Source: WHSW01 sp963821345 (GTDB lineage Bacteria > Actinomycetota > Thermoleophilia > Solirubrobacterales > 70-9). Taken from it: a stretch of 64,000 nucleotides of DNA. The notes under the pieces are model-generated. The model was not told the origin of the DNA. It made no database searches and was given only the letters and a program-made list of their open reading frames with translations. Below, in pieces: positions 19,618-27,691 of the stretch. Each line of letters begins with the position of its first letter. Position 1 is the stretch's first letter. Where the stretch lies: positions 310,001 to 374,000 of the forward strand of contig CAWGDM010000002.1 of the NCBI GenBank assembly GCA_963821345.1, in the 5' to 3' direction. The position numbers and the translations under genes were made by a program.

Positions 19618-19654
19618 CCCCTTCCTGGCCTCTCTGGACCTGGTTAAAGGAACC
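19618..19654 (-). promoter_or_regulatory. PyrR-binding RNA hairpin overlapping the pyrR Shine-Dalgarno
   Basis: The minus-strand RNA contains GGUC-CAGAGA-GGCC, the PyrR binding loop (hexaloop CAGAGA with a G-U pair below it), flanked by a lower stem UUCCU/AGGAA. The AGGAA arm is part of the Shine-Dalgarno GGAAGGGG at 19625-19618. No terminator follows. In Mycobacterium smegmatis PyrR is known to repress translation in this way; the same is inferred here. Confidence 0.85.
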
Positions 19655-19759
19655 GACCGGCTGAGCGTATCAACCCGGAACTCGGAATCCCTTGAGCAAG
19701 CCGAACCCCCCATAGGTAAGCCGCAAATTGGGGCGAGGACTCGCGCAAGGACACGCAAC

Positions 19760-20229
19760 TTGAGATACTTGGCGCGATGAAGCGACCGGCGCGCCGGCGC
19801 TCGCGCGATCCGAAGGTCGAGCGGCTCTCGCACGTGGAGCTCTTCTCGACCTGTGGAAAAAGGGAGCTCGCCCGGATCGCCGCTCTGACGGTGGAGATCG
19901 AAGTCCCCGCCGGCAGGGTCCTGATGCGCCAGGGCGATCCGGGGCGCGAGTGCTTCGTGATCGAGGAGGGGACGGCACGCGTAACCATCCGCGGGCGCAG
20001 GGGCACGATGGTGGGCCCCGGGGATTGCTTTGGCGAGATGGCCCTTCTCCTGCCAAATCCCGCGCGGCGCACGGCCACCGTCACCGCCGAGAGTGACATG
20101 CGTCTACTGGTCCTCACCTCACGTGAGTTCTCGACCCTGCTCAAGGACGTGCCCAGCGTCGCCCGGAAGGTGCTTGCGGTGGTTGCCGAGCGCCTGCGCG
20201 ACGCCGAACGGGCGCAGCCTCACCACTAG
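19760..20229 (+). CDS. Cyclic nucleotide-binding domain protein (coding from 19777, with upstream -10 box)
   Basis: The coding part is 19777-20229 (150 residues). It is a single cNMP-binding domain: LFSTCGKRELARIAALTVEIEVPAGRVLMRQGDPGRECFVIEEGTARV, then GPGDCFGEMALLLPNPARRTATVTAESD with the phosphate-binding Arg region. No DNA-binding domain follows, so it is not a CRP/FNR regulator in itself. A GATACT box ends 7 bases before the ATG, suggesting a leaderless message. It is divergent from pyrR across a 165-base gap; any link to pyrimidine control is unproven. Confidence 0.85.
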
Positions 20230-20323
20230 GATGCGAACCGACTCGATGCGGCCCTCAGCTGCGTAACGCCGCGATCACGCTCGACCGCTGTTCCCATTTG
20301 TTCCCCGGGGCCGTGGTACAGCT

Positions 20324-21700
20324 ATGCACCTGGCCGACCTGAGCGGCATAGACGACCAACGGGTCAAGGCTCTGAACGACGCCGAGAACGCGCGGTTCGT
20401 CGCTGAGCGGCCGAGGTCGATGGCCCTGCTGGAGCGGGCGAGGAGGTCGATGCCCCGCGGCGTCCCGATGTCGTGGATGGACGACCTCTATGAGCACCCG
20501 CCGGTATGGGTGGTCGAGGGTGAGGGCTCGTGCTTCACCGACGTCGACGGGCATACCTACCTCGACATGTACGTGGCCGACATGAGCGCCTACTGCGGCC
20601 ACGCGCCAGCCCCCGTCGTCGACGCCGTCGCCGGTCGGATGAAGCTCGGCGGCCAGTTTCTGCTCCCCGGCGAGGATGCGATCGTGGTTGCCGAGCACCT
20701 GGCTGAACGCTACGGGCTGCCGAAGTGGCAGTTCACCCTCTCCGCCACGCAGGCGAACACCGAGGTGATCCGGCTCGCCAGGGAGCTGACGGGACGGGAG
20801 ATCGTGCTGATGTTCGACGGCAAATACCACGGCGAGGGAGACGCCACGCTCGTGATCCAGGAGGAGGGCGGGGCGGTCGTTCCGGAGAGCCGTGGTCTCC
20901 CTCCGGAAATCGCCGCCAAGGCCCGGATCGTCCAGTTCAACGACGCAGCAGCGCTCGAGGCCGCGCTTGAGCCCGGCGACGTCGCCGTGGTGCTCGCCGA
21001 ACCCGCGATGACAAACGCCGGGTTTCTTCTCCCCCAGCCGGGATATCACGAGAAGCTACGTCGGGCTACGCGCGACGCGGGCACGCTGCTCGCTCTCGAC
21101 GAGACCCATACGCTCGTCTGCGCGTACGGCGGTCTGGCCCAGGCTTGGGCTCTGGAGCCAGACTTCCTGACTCTCGGCAAGGCGATTGCGGCCGGCGTCC
21201 CTCTCGCGACCTACGGAATGCGTGATCAGATCGCCTCGCTGATCGCGCCGCCGGAGGAGTCGCGGACGGTGTCAGGGGCCTTCGTTGACGAGGTCGCGAC
21301 CGGTGGGACCCTGTTTGCGAATGCCCTGTCCATGGCAGCCGGGCGCGCCGCCCTGCTCGACGTCCTCACGGAGGAGGCATTCGACCGCACGGCCGTGCTC
21401 GGGGACCGTATGGCTACTGGGCTGAGGACGGCGATCGACGCAGCGGGAGTGCAGTGGAGCGTTGCGCAGCACGGCGCACACGGCTTCTACTTCTTCGCGC
21501 CGACGCCGCCCAGCGACGGCGCCTCCTCACGCGCCGTCGACGACCCCGACCTGCGGGCGCTGACCCGCGTCTTCATGGCCAACCGCGGGCTGTGGGAATC
21601 CGGTTGGTGGCTGGGCCCGACGGTCTCGGTCGCCCATCAGGAGCGCGATATCGATCGCTACGTGGACCTCTTCGCGGAGTTCCTCGCGGCGGTCACCTGA
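20324..21700 (+). CDS. Class III aminotransferase (glutamate-1-semialdehyde aminomutase-like)
   Basis: A 458-residue PLP enzyme. Recognisable parts: EGEGSCFTDVDGHTYLDMY, SATQANTEVIRLARELTGR (in place of the usual SGTEA), ALDETHTL with the Asp that contacts PLP nitrogen, and TLGKAIAAGVPLATYG with the Schiff-base Lys. It resembles GSA aminomutases and related omega-aminotransferases, but hemL context is absent, so the substrate is not assigned. It stands alone, with a 94-base gap upstream that shows no clear promoter. Confidence 0.85.
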   Translation: MHLADLSGIDDQRVKALNDAENARFVAERPRSMALLERARRSMPRGVPMSWMDDLYEHPPVWVVEGEGSCFTDVDGHTYLDMYVADMSAYCGHAPAPVVDAVAGRMKLGGQFLLPGEDAIVVAEHLAERYGLPKWQFTLSATQANTEVIRLARELTGREIVLMFDGKYHGEGDATLVIQEEGGAVVPESRGLPPEIAAKARIVQFNDAAALEAALEPGDVAVVLAEPAMTNAGFLLPQPGYHEKLRRATRDAGTLLALDETHTLVCAYGGLAQAWALEPDFLTLGKAIAAGVPLATYGMRDQIASLIAPPEESRTVSGAFVDEVATGGTLFANALSMAAGRAALLDVLTEEAFDRTAVLGDRMATGLRTAIDAAGVQWSVAQHGAHGFYFFAPTPPSDGASSRAVDDPDLRALTRVFMANRGLWESGWWLGPTVSVAHQERDIDRYVDLFAEFLAAVT

Positions 21701-21757
21701 GCCCGCCGCCCGCCGAAGTTGCTCGGTTCGAGCCGAGATTGCGGTAATGATCTGCCC

Positions 21758-22630
21758 GTGAACGCCGAAGTCGCGGAGGTGATCGACGCCCACAGCGCGG
21801 CCGGGCGTCGCTTCGAGGCCGGCGGCGTGCGCAGCTTCGTCCGCGAGCAGGGGGACGGGCCGGCCGTGGTTCTGCTCCACGGGGTCCCGGCGAGCTCGTT
21901 CCTGTACCGCAAGGTGATCCCGAAGCTCGCCGACCAGGGGCTGCGGGCGATCGCCTTCGACTTCCCGGGCCTCGGGCTTGCCGACCGCCCCCCCGGCTTC
22001 GACTACCGCTGGTCCGGGCTGGCGAGCTGGCTGGGCGAGGCCGTCGACGCGCTCGAGATCGACCGCTGTCATCTGGTCGTCCACGACATCGGCGGGCCGA
22101 TCGGCTGCGAGTGGGCCGTCGGCCATCCCGACCGGGTGCTGTCGCTGACCGCGCTCAACACCGACATCAGCCCGGCGACCTTCAAGCGACCGTGGACGAT
22201 GGCGCCGTTCGCGATCCCCGGTATCGGGTGGCTGTGGCTGCGGGCGACGCCGAGCCCGGTCTTCGCGGCGCTGTTCCGGGCTCAGGGACTGGGTGACCGC
22301 CGGGCGATGAGCACGGCCGAGATCTACGCCTATCGCGAGCTCCTGCTGCGGGTCGACCGCGGCCGTGCCTTCCTGAAGATCATGCGCGGCTTCGAGCTCA
22401 CCGAGGAAAAGGACCGGCTGCTCGCCGACGGCCTCGCCGCGCGCCCCTACCCGGCGCGGGTGATCTGGGGCGAGGACGACCCGGCGCTCGACCTCGACAA
22501 CATGGCTCGGGTGCAGCGGGTGCTGGGCGTCGAGGACGCGGTCAGGTTGCCGGCCAAGCACTTCCTGCAGGAGGACCAGGCCGGGCCACTCGCGTACACG
22601 ATCGCCGACCAGGTAGCCCCGCTGGGCTGA
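21758..22630 (+). CDS. Alpha/beta hydrolase, haloalkane dehalogenase-like
   Basis: A 290-residue protein from GTG 21758. VVLLHGVPASSF carries the oxyanion HG motif, VVHDIGGPIG has Asp as the nucleophile (as in haloalkane dehalogenases and epoxide hydrolases), WGEDDPALD the acid, and LPAKHFLQED the catalytic His. TAATGA ends 7 bases before the GTG, which supports a leaderless start; a TTG at 21719 would add 13 residues. The substrate could be a halide or an epoxide. It converges on alsD with no gap. Confidence 0.8.
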   Translation: MNAEVAEVIDAHSAAGRRFEAGGVRSFVREQGDGPAVVLLHGVPASSFLYRKVIPKLADQGLRAIAFDFPGLGLADRPPGFDYRWSGLASWLGEAVDALEIDRCHLVVHDIGGPIGCEWAVGHPDRVLSLTALNTDISPATFKRPWTMAPFAIPGIGWLWLRATPSPVFAALFRAQGLGDRRAMSTAEIYAYRELLLRVDRGRAFLKIMRGFELTEEKDRLLADGLAARPYPARVIWGEDDPALDLDNMARVQRVLGVEDAVRLPAKHFLQEDQAGPLAYTIADQVAPLG

Positions 22631-23416
22631 TCAGCCGGCGTGCTCGACCCGGTTGAGCGCCGCGGCGGTGGCGCCGTCGAGCTCGGCCGATTCGAGCTCG
22701 ATCCCGGGCGGCAGCTCGACGTGCAGCTCGCCGGAGAGGTCGAGCCGGGCGACCGCATCGCGCGGGCGACAATCGAGCACGTGGCCGCCGCGCTCACGGT
22801 CCGCGTCGATGAAGTGCAGGTGGTACCCCTCGGCCTCGAGCCCGCGCGCGTAGTCGGGGAACCGGAAGCCAACCACGCTGCCCTCGACCTCGGTGAACTC
22901 GTACACGCGCTGGTCGGCGACCACCTCGGCGAGCGGGCGGTACGGCGGCAGCTGTCGGGGGACCGAGCGTGCCCGGATCAGCTCGAAGCTGCCGTCGATG
23001 CGCAGGGCGCAGCTCGCCTCAGGGTCGGCGGCGACCAGATCCAGGTCGGCGAGCAGGTCCTCGAAGCTGATCGGCCCCTCGATCGCCCGTTCGAGCGAGG
23101 GCTCGAACCAGGCCATCGCCGCGAACGGCGTCCGGTCGGTGGCGGGGATCTCCTCGACCAGCCCGTCGACGTCGGCGCGATAGAAGCGCCCGTCGATCGC
23201 GATCATCTCGCCGTCCAGTCCGTTGAGGGTGCCGAGCCCGAGGTCGCCGTGCTCGGCGAGCTCTTCGAAGCTGATGTCGCCCTCGAAGGCGCCCTCGAGG
23301 AGGGCGCCGATCGTCGAGGCCTGAAAGAGGACGTGCGGCTCGTGCTCGGGGTGCAGGTCGCGGTGGCGAAGCGACTCGACGTGAAGGTGACGGGCGAGGC
23401 GGTCGTCGAGGATCAC
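22631..23416 (-). CDS. Alpha-acetolactate decarboxylase
   Basis: A 261-residue protein from a GTG that overlaps the RNase Z stop (GTGA). Family signatures: HVLFQASTIGALLEGAFEGDISFEELAEHGDLGLGTLNGLDGEMIAIDG and, near the C-terminus, GYHLHFIDADRERGGHVLDC with the zinc-binding His-x-His and His. The enzyme converts acetolactate to acetoin. No acetolactate synthase of the catabolic type is nearby. The length (usual 235-260) agrees. Confidence 0.9.
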   Translation of the reverse strand: MILDDRLARHLHVESLRHRDLHPEHEPHVLFQASTIGALLEGAFEGDISFEELAEHGDLGLGTLNGLDGEMIAIDGRFYRADVDGLVEEIPATDRTPFAAMAWFEPSLERAIEGPISFEDLLADLDLVAADPEASCALRIDGSFELIRARSVPRQLPPYRPLAEVVADQRVYEFTEVEGSVVGFRFPDYARGLEAEGYHLHFIDADRERGGHVLDCRPRDAVARLDLSGELHVELPPGIELESAELDGATAAALNRVEHAG

Positions 23417-24396
23417 GAGACCGGGCTCGGCTCGCTCGCCCGCGGCTCGCGCGGCTGGCGGGCCCCGTTCTCGATCAAGCGGGGCTCGCCGCGCTCGGGG
23501 AACGGGATCTCGATCAGGTCGAAGTCGCGCGGCGCGATCGCCCGCGGGAATGCCTCGCGCGCCTCGGCGAGCACCGAGCGCACGTCGTAGCGCGACGAGA
23601 TGTGGACCAGGGCGAGCATGTCGACGCCGGCCTCGGCGGCCAGCTGGGCGGCCTGGCGGGCGGTCGAGTGCCCGGTCTCGCCGGCGCGCTCGACCTCGTC
23701 GTCGGCGAAGCTCGAGTCGTGGACGAGCAACTGCGCCTCGTGCGCGGCGACGCGGGTCATCTCGCAGGGGGTCGTATCGCCGCTGATCACCACCTTGCGC
23801 CCGGGACGCGCCTCGCCCACCACCTGGGCGGGGTCGACGGTCCCGTCCGCACCGTCGACCGGCTCGCCGTCCTGAAGCCGCTTGAAGTCCGGGCCGGGAG
23901 CGACACCGAGGCGCCCGGCGGCCTCGGGGTCGAAGCGGCCCGGCCGCTCGTCCTCGACCAGCGCGTAACCGAGGGCGCGAACCCGGTGCTCGACCTCGAA
24001 CGGGCGCACCTCGAAGCCGTCGTGGCGGATCGCCTCGCCCGCCTCGACCTCGATCAGGTCGATCTCGTAGCCGACCCGGCCGAAGATCCGCCGCAGCGCC
24101 TTGAACAGCTCGAACAGACCCCGCGGCCCGATCACCCGCAACTCGCGATCGCGACCGTTGAGGTCGTACGTCTTCAGCAGGCCGGGGATCCCGAGGTAGT
24201 GGTCGGCATGCAGGTGGGTGATGTAGATCTCGTCGGCCTGGACCAGCCCGATCGAGCGCTGCATCTGGCGCTGCGAGCCCTCGCCGCAGTCGAACAGCAT
24301 CCGGTCTCCCCCGGCCCGCGCCAGCAGACAGGCGGTCGACCGCCTCGCTGTCGGCACCGAGCTGCCGGTGCCCAGAAAGACGACATCCATGTCCAT
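23413..24396 (-). CDS. rnz: Ribonuclease Z
   Basis: A 327-residue metallo-beta-lactamase-fold nuclease: MDMDVVFLGTGSSVPTARRSTACLL, the HxHxDH motif THLHADHYLGIPGL, VVISGDTTPCEM and LVHDSSF, ending the core with LVHISSRY. It matures tRNA 3' ends in genes lacking an encoded CCA, which fits the nearby tRNA-Arg without CCA. The ATG at 24390 is an alternative start. The coupled overlap with acetolactate decarboxylase is unusual. Confidence 0.93.
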   Translation of the reverse strand: MDMDVVFLGTGSSVPTARRSTACLLARAGGDRMLFDCGEGSQRQMQRSIGLVQADEIYITHLHADHYLGIPGLLKTYDLNGRDRELRVIGPRGLFELFKALRRIFGRVGYEIDLIEVEAGEAIRHDGFEVRPFEVEHRVRALGYALVEDERPGRFDPEAAGRLGVAPGPDFKRLQDGEPVDGADGTVDPAQVVGEARPGRKVVISGDTTPCEMTRVAAHEAQLLVHDSSFADDEVERAGETGHSTARQAAQLAAEAGVDMLALVHISSRYDVRSVLAEAREAFPRAIAPRDFDLIEIPFPERGEPRLIENGARQPREPRASEPSPVS

Positions 24397-24411
24397 GACG
24401 TGAACGGTAGT

Positions 24412-24870
24412 TCAGGCGGCCAGCAGGTTTGGGTCTGGCCACTCGCCAAGCGCGACGTCGTGCAAGGCCTCGGCGCTCCATTGCCCGATGGCGTAATCCG
24501 CGGCCCAGCGGACTCGGCGGCGCTGGTTGTTGCGGGTGGGTTCCAATCGCAATCGGCCTTCATGCGAAGAGATATTCACTGGCACGAGGTACACAGCCTG
24601 TCGAGGCGGGAAGTAGACGCCGAAGAGATCCGCGCGTCCGACATACGAGCGCGCGCCGCTTCCGTGGTCGGTCGCGTGCGAGTTGAACAGCAGGCACCCG
24701 CGGTGCGGCCAGGCCGTCTTGCATTGAATTCGCAGGAACGCTTCCTCGATCACCACGACGAGGTCGAACGGAAGACCTTCGCCGAACGGCAGCAAGACGT
24801 CGAATCCGCGCTGGACGAACGCGTTGAGGACTGCTGCCTCTCCGATCAGGCCGCGCTTGGCTTGGCGCAC
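24412..24870 (-). CDS. PD-(D/E)XK endonuclease-like protein
   Basis: A 152-residue protein resembling the small PD-(D/E)XK family that includes group I intron-encoded nucleases: KRGLIGEAAVLNAFVQRGFDVLLPFGEGLPFDLVVVI then FLRIQCKTA give the expected Glu, Asp and (Q)xK active-site positions (about residues 11, 36 and 52). GRADLFGVYFPPRQAVYLVPV follows. No intron is seen around it. It sits between rnz and tRNA-Arg, a position compatible with a former mobile insertion. Enzymatic activity is unproven. Confidence 0.75.
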   Translation of the reverse strand: MRQAKRGLIGEAAVLNAFVQRGFDVLLPFGEGLPFDLVVVIEEAFLRIQCKTAWPHRGCLLFNSHATDHGSGARSYVGRADLFGVYFPPRQAVYLVPVNISSHEGRLRLEPTRNNQRRRVRWAADYAIGQWSAEALHDVALGEWPDPNLLAA

Positions 24871-24942
24871 CCGACCACGGTACGTCGACCCCCGGACAGA
24901 ACATACGTTCGCATCTAGGGCGAGCTAAGCTCCGCTCCCCCG

Positions 24943-25015
24943 GCGCCCGTAGCTCAGGGGATAGAGCGATCGCCTCCGGAGCGATAGGCCGCAGGTTCGA
25001 ATCCTGCCGGGCGCG
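24943..25015 (+). tRNA. tRNA-Arg (anticodon CCG)
   Basis: A 73-base cloverleaf: acceptor GCGCCCG pairs with CGGGCGC, D-arm GCTC/GAGC, anticodon stem ATCGC/GCGAT around loop CTCCGGA, T-arm GCAGG-TTCGAAT-CCTGC, discriminator G. Anticodon CCG reads CGG. CCA is not encoded. Confidence 0.97.
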
Positions 25016-25030
25016 TCCTCAGGTCGAGCC

Positions 25031-25068
25031 GCATCGAAGGCACCGCTGTGGTGCCTTCGATGCTTCTC
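25031..25068 (+). terminator. Strong hairpin after tRNA-Arg
   Basis: A perfect 14-bp stem (25031-25044 with 25050-25063) and a 5-base loop, followed by TTCTC. It lies 15 bases beyond the tRNA and 13 bases beyond the convergent lipoprotein stop, so it may serve both strands. The U-tract is weak. Confidence 0.65.
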
Positions 25069-25076
25069 GATCACGG

Positions 25077-25634
25077 TTAGGCGATTGCGATGATCGCGCC
25101 GTTGCCGGCGTGGCAGATCGTCGGGTGGCGGCCGCGGCACCGCACCTGGTAGTAGCGGCCGGTGACCGGGCTGTAGCTGACGAAACGCCGGGCGAAGCCG
25201 GAGTTGTAGTAGTCGTAGGCGACGTTGAGGGCGAACGAGCACGACGTGTTCGGCCCCGCGATCACGTCCGAAGCGCAGTAGCGAGCGTGCGAGAGCCCCT
25301 TCTGGGCCTGCGCATAGCTCAGCGACTGAACGGCGTTGTCCCCCGGCACGACCGCGTCGGAGCTCGAGGCGTCCGCCTGCTGCTGCTCCTGGTCGAGGCC
25401 GCTGCTGATCTTGTCGATGTCCTGCTGTGCCTTGGCGTCCGGCTCCGCGACTGGCTCGTCGGCCGCCTCCCCTGTCCCGGTTTCCGTTCCGGCTCCCCCT
25501 TGACTCTCCGTTGCGTCGCTCGAGGCGGCGGTAGTGGTGACCGTGGTCGTCGCATCGCTACCGCCACACGCGGCGATCCCGACGGCGATCACGAGGGCGC
25601 TGAAAAGGGCTGCAAGCAGCCGTGTCGATGCCAT
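25077..25634 (-). CDS. Putative secreted lipoprotein
   Basis: A 185-residue protein with a lipoprotein signal: a charged start, hydrophobic run LLAALFSALVIAVGIA and the lipobox AACGGS (Cys about residue 23). A Thr/Ser/Glu-rich linker (to about 110) precedes a compact C-terminal domain with SCSFALNVAYDYYNSGFA, SPVTGRYYQVRC and CHAGNGAIIAI, containing four Cys. That domain is of a type common in actinobacterial secreted proteins; no function is assigned. Confidence 0.75.
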   Translation of the reverse strand: MASTRLLAALFSALVIAVGIAACGGSDATTTVTTTAASSDATESQGGAGTETGTGEAADEPVAEPDAKAQQDIDKISSGLDQEQQQADASSSDAVVPGDNAVQSLSYAQAQKGLSHARYCASDVIAGPNTSCSFALNVAYDYYNSGFARRFVSYSPVTGRYYQVRCRGRHPTICHAGNGAIIAIA

Positions 25635-25655
25635 CCGCCGATCCTACACAGACCC

Positions 25656-26648
25656 CTAATCCGACAAGGACGAATCGGCGGGCGCGAGCGACTCCGGGTG
25701 CTCGCGGTACCAGTCGATCGTTCGCTGCAGGCCCTCCTCGAGTCCGACCGCCGGCGTCCAGCCGAGCGTCTCGCGGAGCTTGGTCGGATCGAGGTACTGG
25801 CGGTCGATCTCGCCCTCCGGGTTACCGGTACCGCGGATCTCGGGCTCGACCCCGGTGCCGGCGAGCCGAGCGATCATCGCGACCACCTCGCCGACCGCAT
25901 ACGGGCGACCGCCGCCGGCGTTGAAGGCCTCGCCGCGGACGTCGTCGCGGTCGAGCGCGTCGGCGATCACCAGGTAGGCCGAGGCGGCGTCCTCGACGTA
26001 GAGGAAGTCGCGCTCCGGCGAGCCGTCGGAGCGCAGCACCGGCGCCCGTCCCTGGATCGCCGCGCTGACCGCCTCCGGGATCAGGCGCGAGAAGTTGAGG
26101 TCGCCGCCGCCGTAGATGTTCGCGAACCGGGTGATCGCGACCGGCAGCCCGTAGGAGTGCCAGTAGCTGCGCGCGATCAGGTCGGCGGCCGCCTTCGAAG
26201 CCTCATAGGGCGCCGTCGGCTGCAGGCTGAAGTCCTCGCGATACGGAAGCGTCTCGTGGGCCCCGTAGGCCTTGTCGGAGGAGGCGACCACGACCCTTTT
26301 GACGTCCTGCTCGCGGCAGGCCTGGAGCACCGTCCAGGTGCCGCGTACGTTCGCCTCGAAGCCCCGGACCGGGGACGCCTCGACGGTGCCGACGATCGGC
26401 ACGGCGGCCAGGTGGAAGACGGTCTCCACCCGGTGGTCGGACAGGACCCGGGCGACATCGTCGGCATCGGTCAGGTCGGCCTCGACCTGGATCAGCTCAT
26501 CCTCGATCCCCAACATCCCGATCCCCGCGGGCTTCTCGGTCACCCGGCGGCGGTCGAACGAGACAACCGTCTCGCCGCGTTCAACCAGCGCCTTGGCCAG
26601 CCAGGCGCCGACGAAGCCGCGGGCCCCGGTCACCATTGAGACCCCCAT
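25656..26648 (-). CDS. NAD-dependent sugar epimerase/dehydratase, CDP-glucose 4,6-dehydratase-like
   Basis: A 330-residue extended SDR: MGVSMVTGARGFVGAWLAK has the NAD-binding TGxxGxxG motif, VVASSDKAYG is the serine motif region, and APYEASKAAADLIARSY has the catalytic YxxxK. Next come RFANIYGGGDLNFSRLIPE and ERDFLYVEDAASAYL. The ATG at 26648 overlaps the cytidylyltransferase stop as TGATG. Because its partner makes CDP-glucose, CDP-glucose 4,6-dehydratase (RfbG-like) is the best guess; UDP-sugar epimerase is the alternative. Confidence 0.8.
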   Translation of the reverse strand: MGVSMVTGARGFVGAWLAKALVERGETVVSFDRRRVTEKPAGIGMLGIEDELIQVEADLTDADDVARVLSDHRVETVFHLAAVPIVGTVEASPVRGFEANVRGTWTVLQACREQDVKRVVVASSDKAYGAHETLPYREDFSLQPTAPYEASKAAADLIARSYWHSYGLPVAITRFANIYGGGDLNFSRLIPEAVSAAIQGRAPVLRSDGSPERDFLYVEDAASAYLVIADALDRDDVRGEAFNAGGGRPYAVGEVVAMIARLAGTGVEPEIRGTGNPEGEIDRQYLDPTKLRETLGWTPAVGLEEGLQRTIDWYREHPESLAPADSSLSD

Positions 26649-27400
26649 CAGACCTCGGCCGCCCGCCGCTCCCAGACCGCCCACGGCGCCCGCCCGGCCT
26701 GCCAGAGGTCGTTCAGCGTCACCGCGTCCTTGTAGGTGTCCATGCAGTCCCAGAAGCCGTCGTGGCGATACGCGCCGAGGCGCCCGGCGTCGGCCACCGC
26801 TCGCAGCGGCTCCTCCTCCAGCACAGAGTCCGCTCCGATCGAGTCCAGGAAAGCCGGCTCGCAGACGAAGAAGCCGCCGTTGATCCAGTAGTTGAGTCGC
26901 GGCTTCTCGTCGAAGCCCGTGATCCGCTCGCCGCCGTCGATCAACGCGATCCCCCATTGGCTATAGGGGCGGACGACCGTCATCGTCGCGACCGCGTCGC
27001 TGCCCTCGTGCTGGCTGGCTTGGGCGCCGAGGTCGATGTCGGCGACGCCGTCCGCGTAGGTGAGGCAGAAGCGCCCGCCGCACAGGTCGTCGGCCACCGC
27101 AGCCACGCGGCCGCCTGTGTTGGTCTCGAGGCCGGTGTCCACGCACTCGATCTCGACCGCCTCGGGCCACAGCCCCGCGTCGTCGACGAACCCGGCCACC
27201 TGCTCGCCGAGGTAGCCCGTTAACAGTAGGAAGCGCCGGTGACCTTGGGCCGCGTAGATGCGGATCACGTGCCAGAGGATCGGCATGCCGCCGATCTCGA
27301 CCAGCGCCTTGGGGATCGCTTGCGTCTGCTCTTGCAGCCGTGTGCCGCGCCCGCCGCAGAGAATGGCGACCGGGACGTCGGCAGGGTCGCTAGCGGCCAC
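26648..27400 (-). CDS. Glucose-1-phosphate cytidylyltransferase-like nucleotidyltransferase
   Basis: A 250-residue sugar nucleotidyltransferase starting at GTG 27400: AILCGGRGTRLQEQTQAIPKALVEIGGMPILWHV (nucleotide-binding signature and the substrate PKALVEIG motif), FCLTYADGVADIDL with the metal-binding Asp, and the RfbF-type GFWDCMDTYKD near the C-terminus. It should make CDP-glucose from CTP and glucose-1-phosphate. It overlaps the MoaD-like gene by 11 bases and the dehydratase by 1, so all are one transcription unit with thrC. Confidence 0.85.
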   Translation of the reverse strand: MAASDPADVPVAILCGGRGTRLQEQTQAIPKALVEIGGMPILWHVIRIYAAQGHRRFLLLTGYLGEQVAGFVDDAGLWPEAVEIECVDTGLETNTGGRVAAVADDLCGGRFCLTYADGVADIDLGAQASQHEGSDAVATMTVVRPYSQWGIALIDGGERITGFDEKPRLNYWINGGFFVCEPAFLDSIGADSVLEEEPLRAVADAGRLGAYRHDGFWDCMDTYKDAVTLNDLWQAGRAPWAVWERRAAEV

Positions 27401-27668
27401 CGCCGGCTACCGCGGGGAGGATCGTCACCTCGTCGCCGTCGGAGATCTCGGTCTCGAGGCCGTCCTGGAAGCGGATGTCCTCGCCCGAGACGTAGACGTT
27501 GACGAAGCGGCGCAGGGTCCCGCCCTCGGTGATCCGCTCGCGCAGGTCAGCGTGCGCGGCGAAGACCGCGTCCAACGCCTCGCCGACGGTCTCGCCCTCG
27601 ACCTCGAGTGCCTCCTCGCCGCCGGTCGCCGCGCGCAGTTGCGCCGGGATCTTGACCGTGATCGCCAT
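27390..27668 (-). CDS. MoaD/ThiS-family sulphur carrier-like protein
   Basis: A 92-residue ubiquitin-like protein: AITVKIPAQLRAATGGEEALEVEG, LRRFVNVYVSGEDIRFQDGL and DGDEVTILPAVAGGGR. The body closely resembles mycobacterial CysO-type carriers (RFVN(V/I)YV...DGD.VTILPAVAGG). The chain does not end in GG but in GG-GR, so the C-terminus would have to be trimmed before a thiocarboxylate could form. It lies 23 bases after the threonine synthase gene under the same SAM riboswitch. Sulphur transfer to an amino acid or to a sugar is inferred, not shown. Confidence 0.87.
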   Translation of the reverse strand: MAITVKIPAQLRAATGGEEALEVEGETVGEALDAVFAAHADLRERITEGGTLRRFVNVYVSGEDIRFQDGLETEISDGDEVTILPAVAGGGR

Positions 27669-27691
27669 CGCCGGGAAATGTAGCGACGGAT

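Noticed and set aside
24943..25068. Attachment site at tRNA-Arg
   Set aside because: No repeated tRNA 3' end was found elsewhere in the window and no intact integrase is adjacent.
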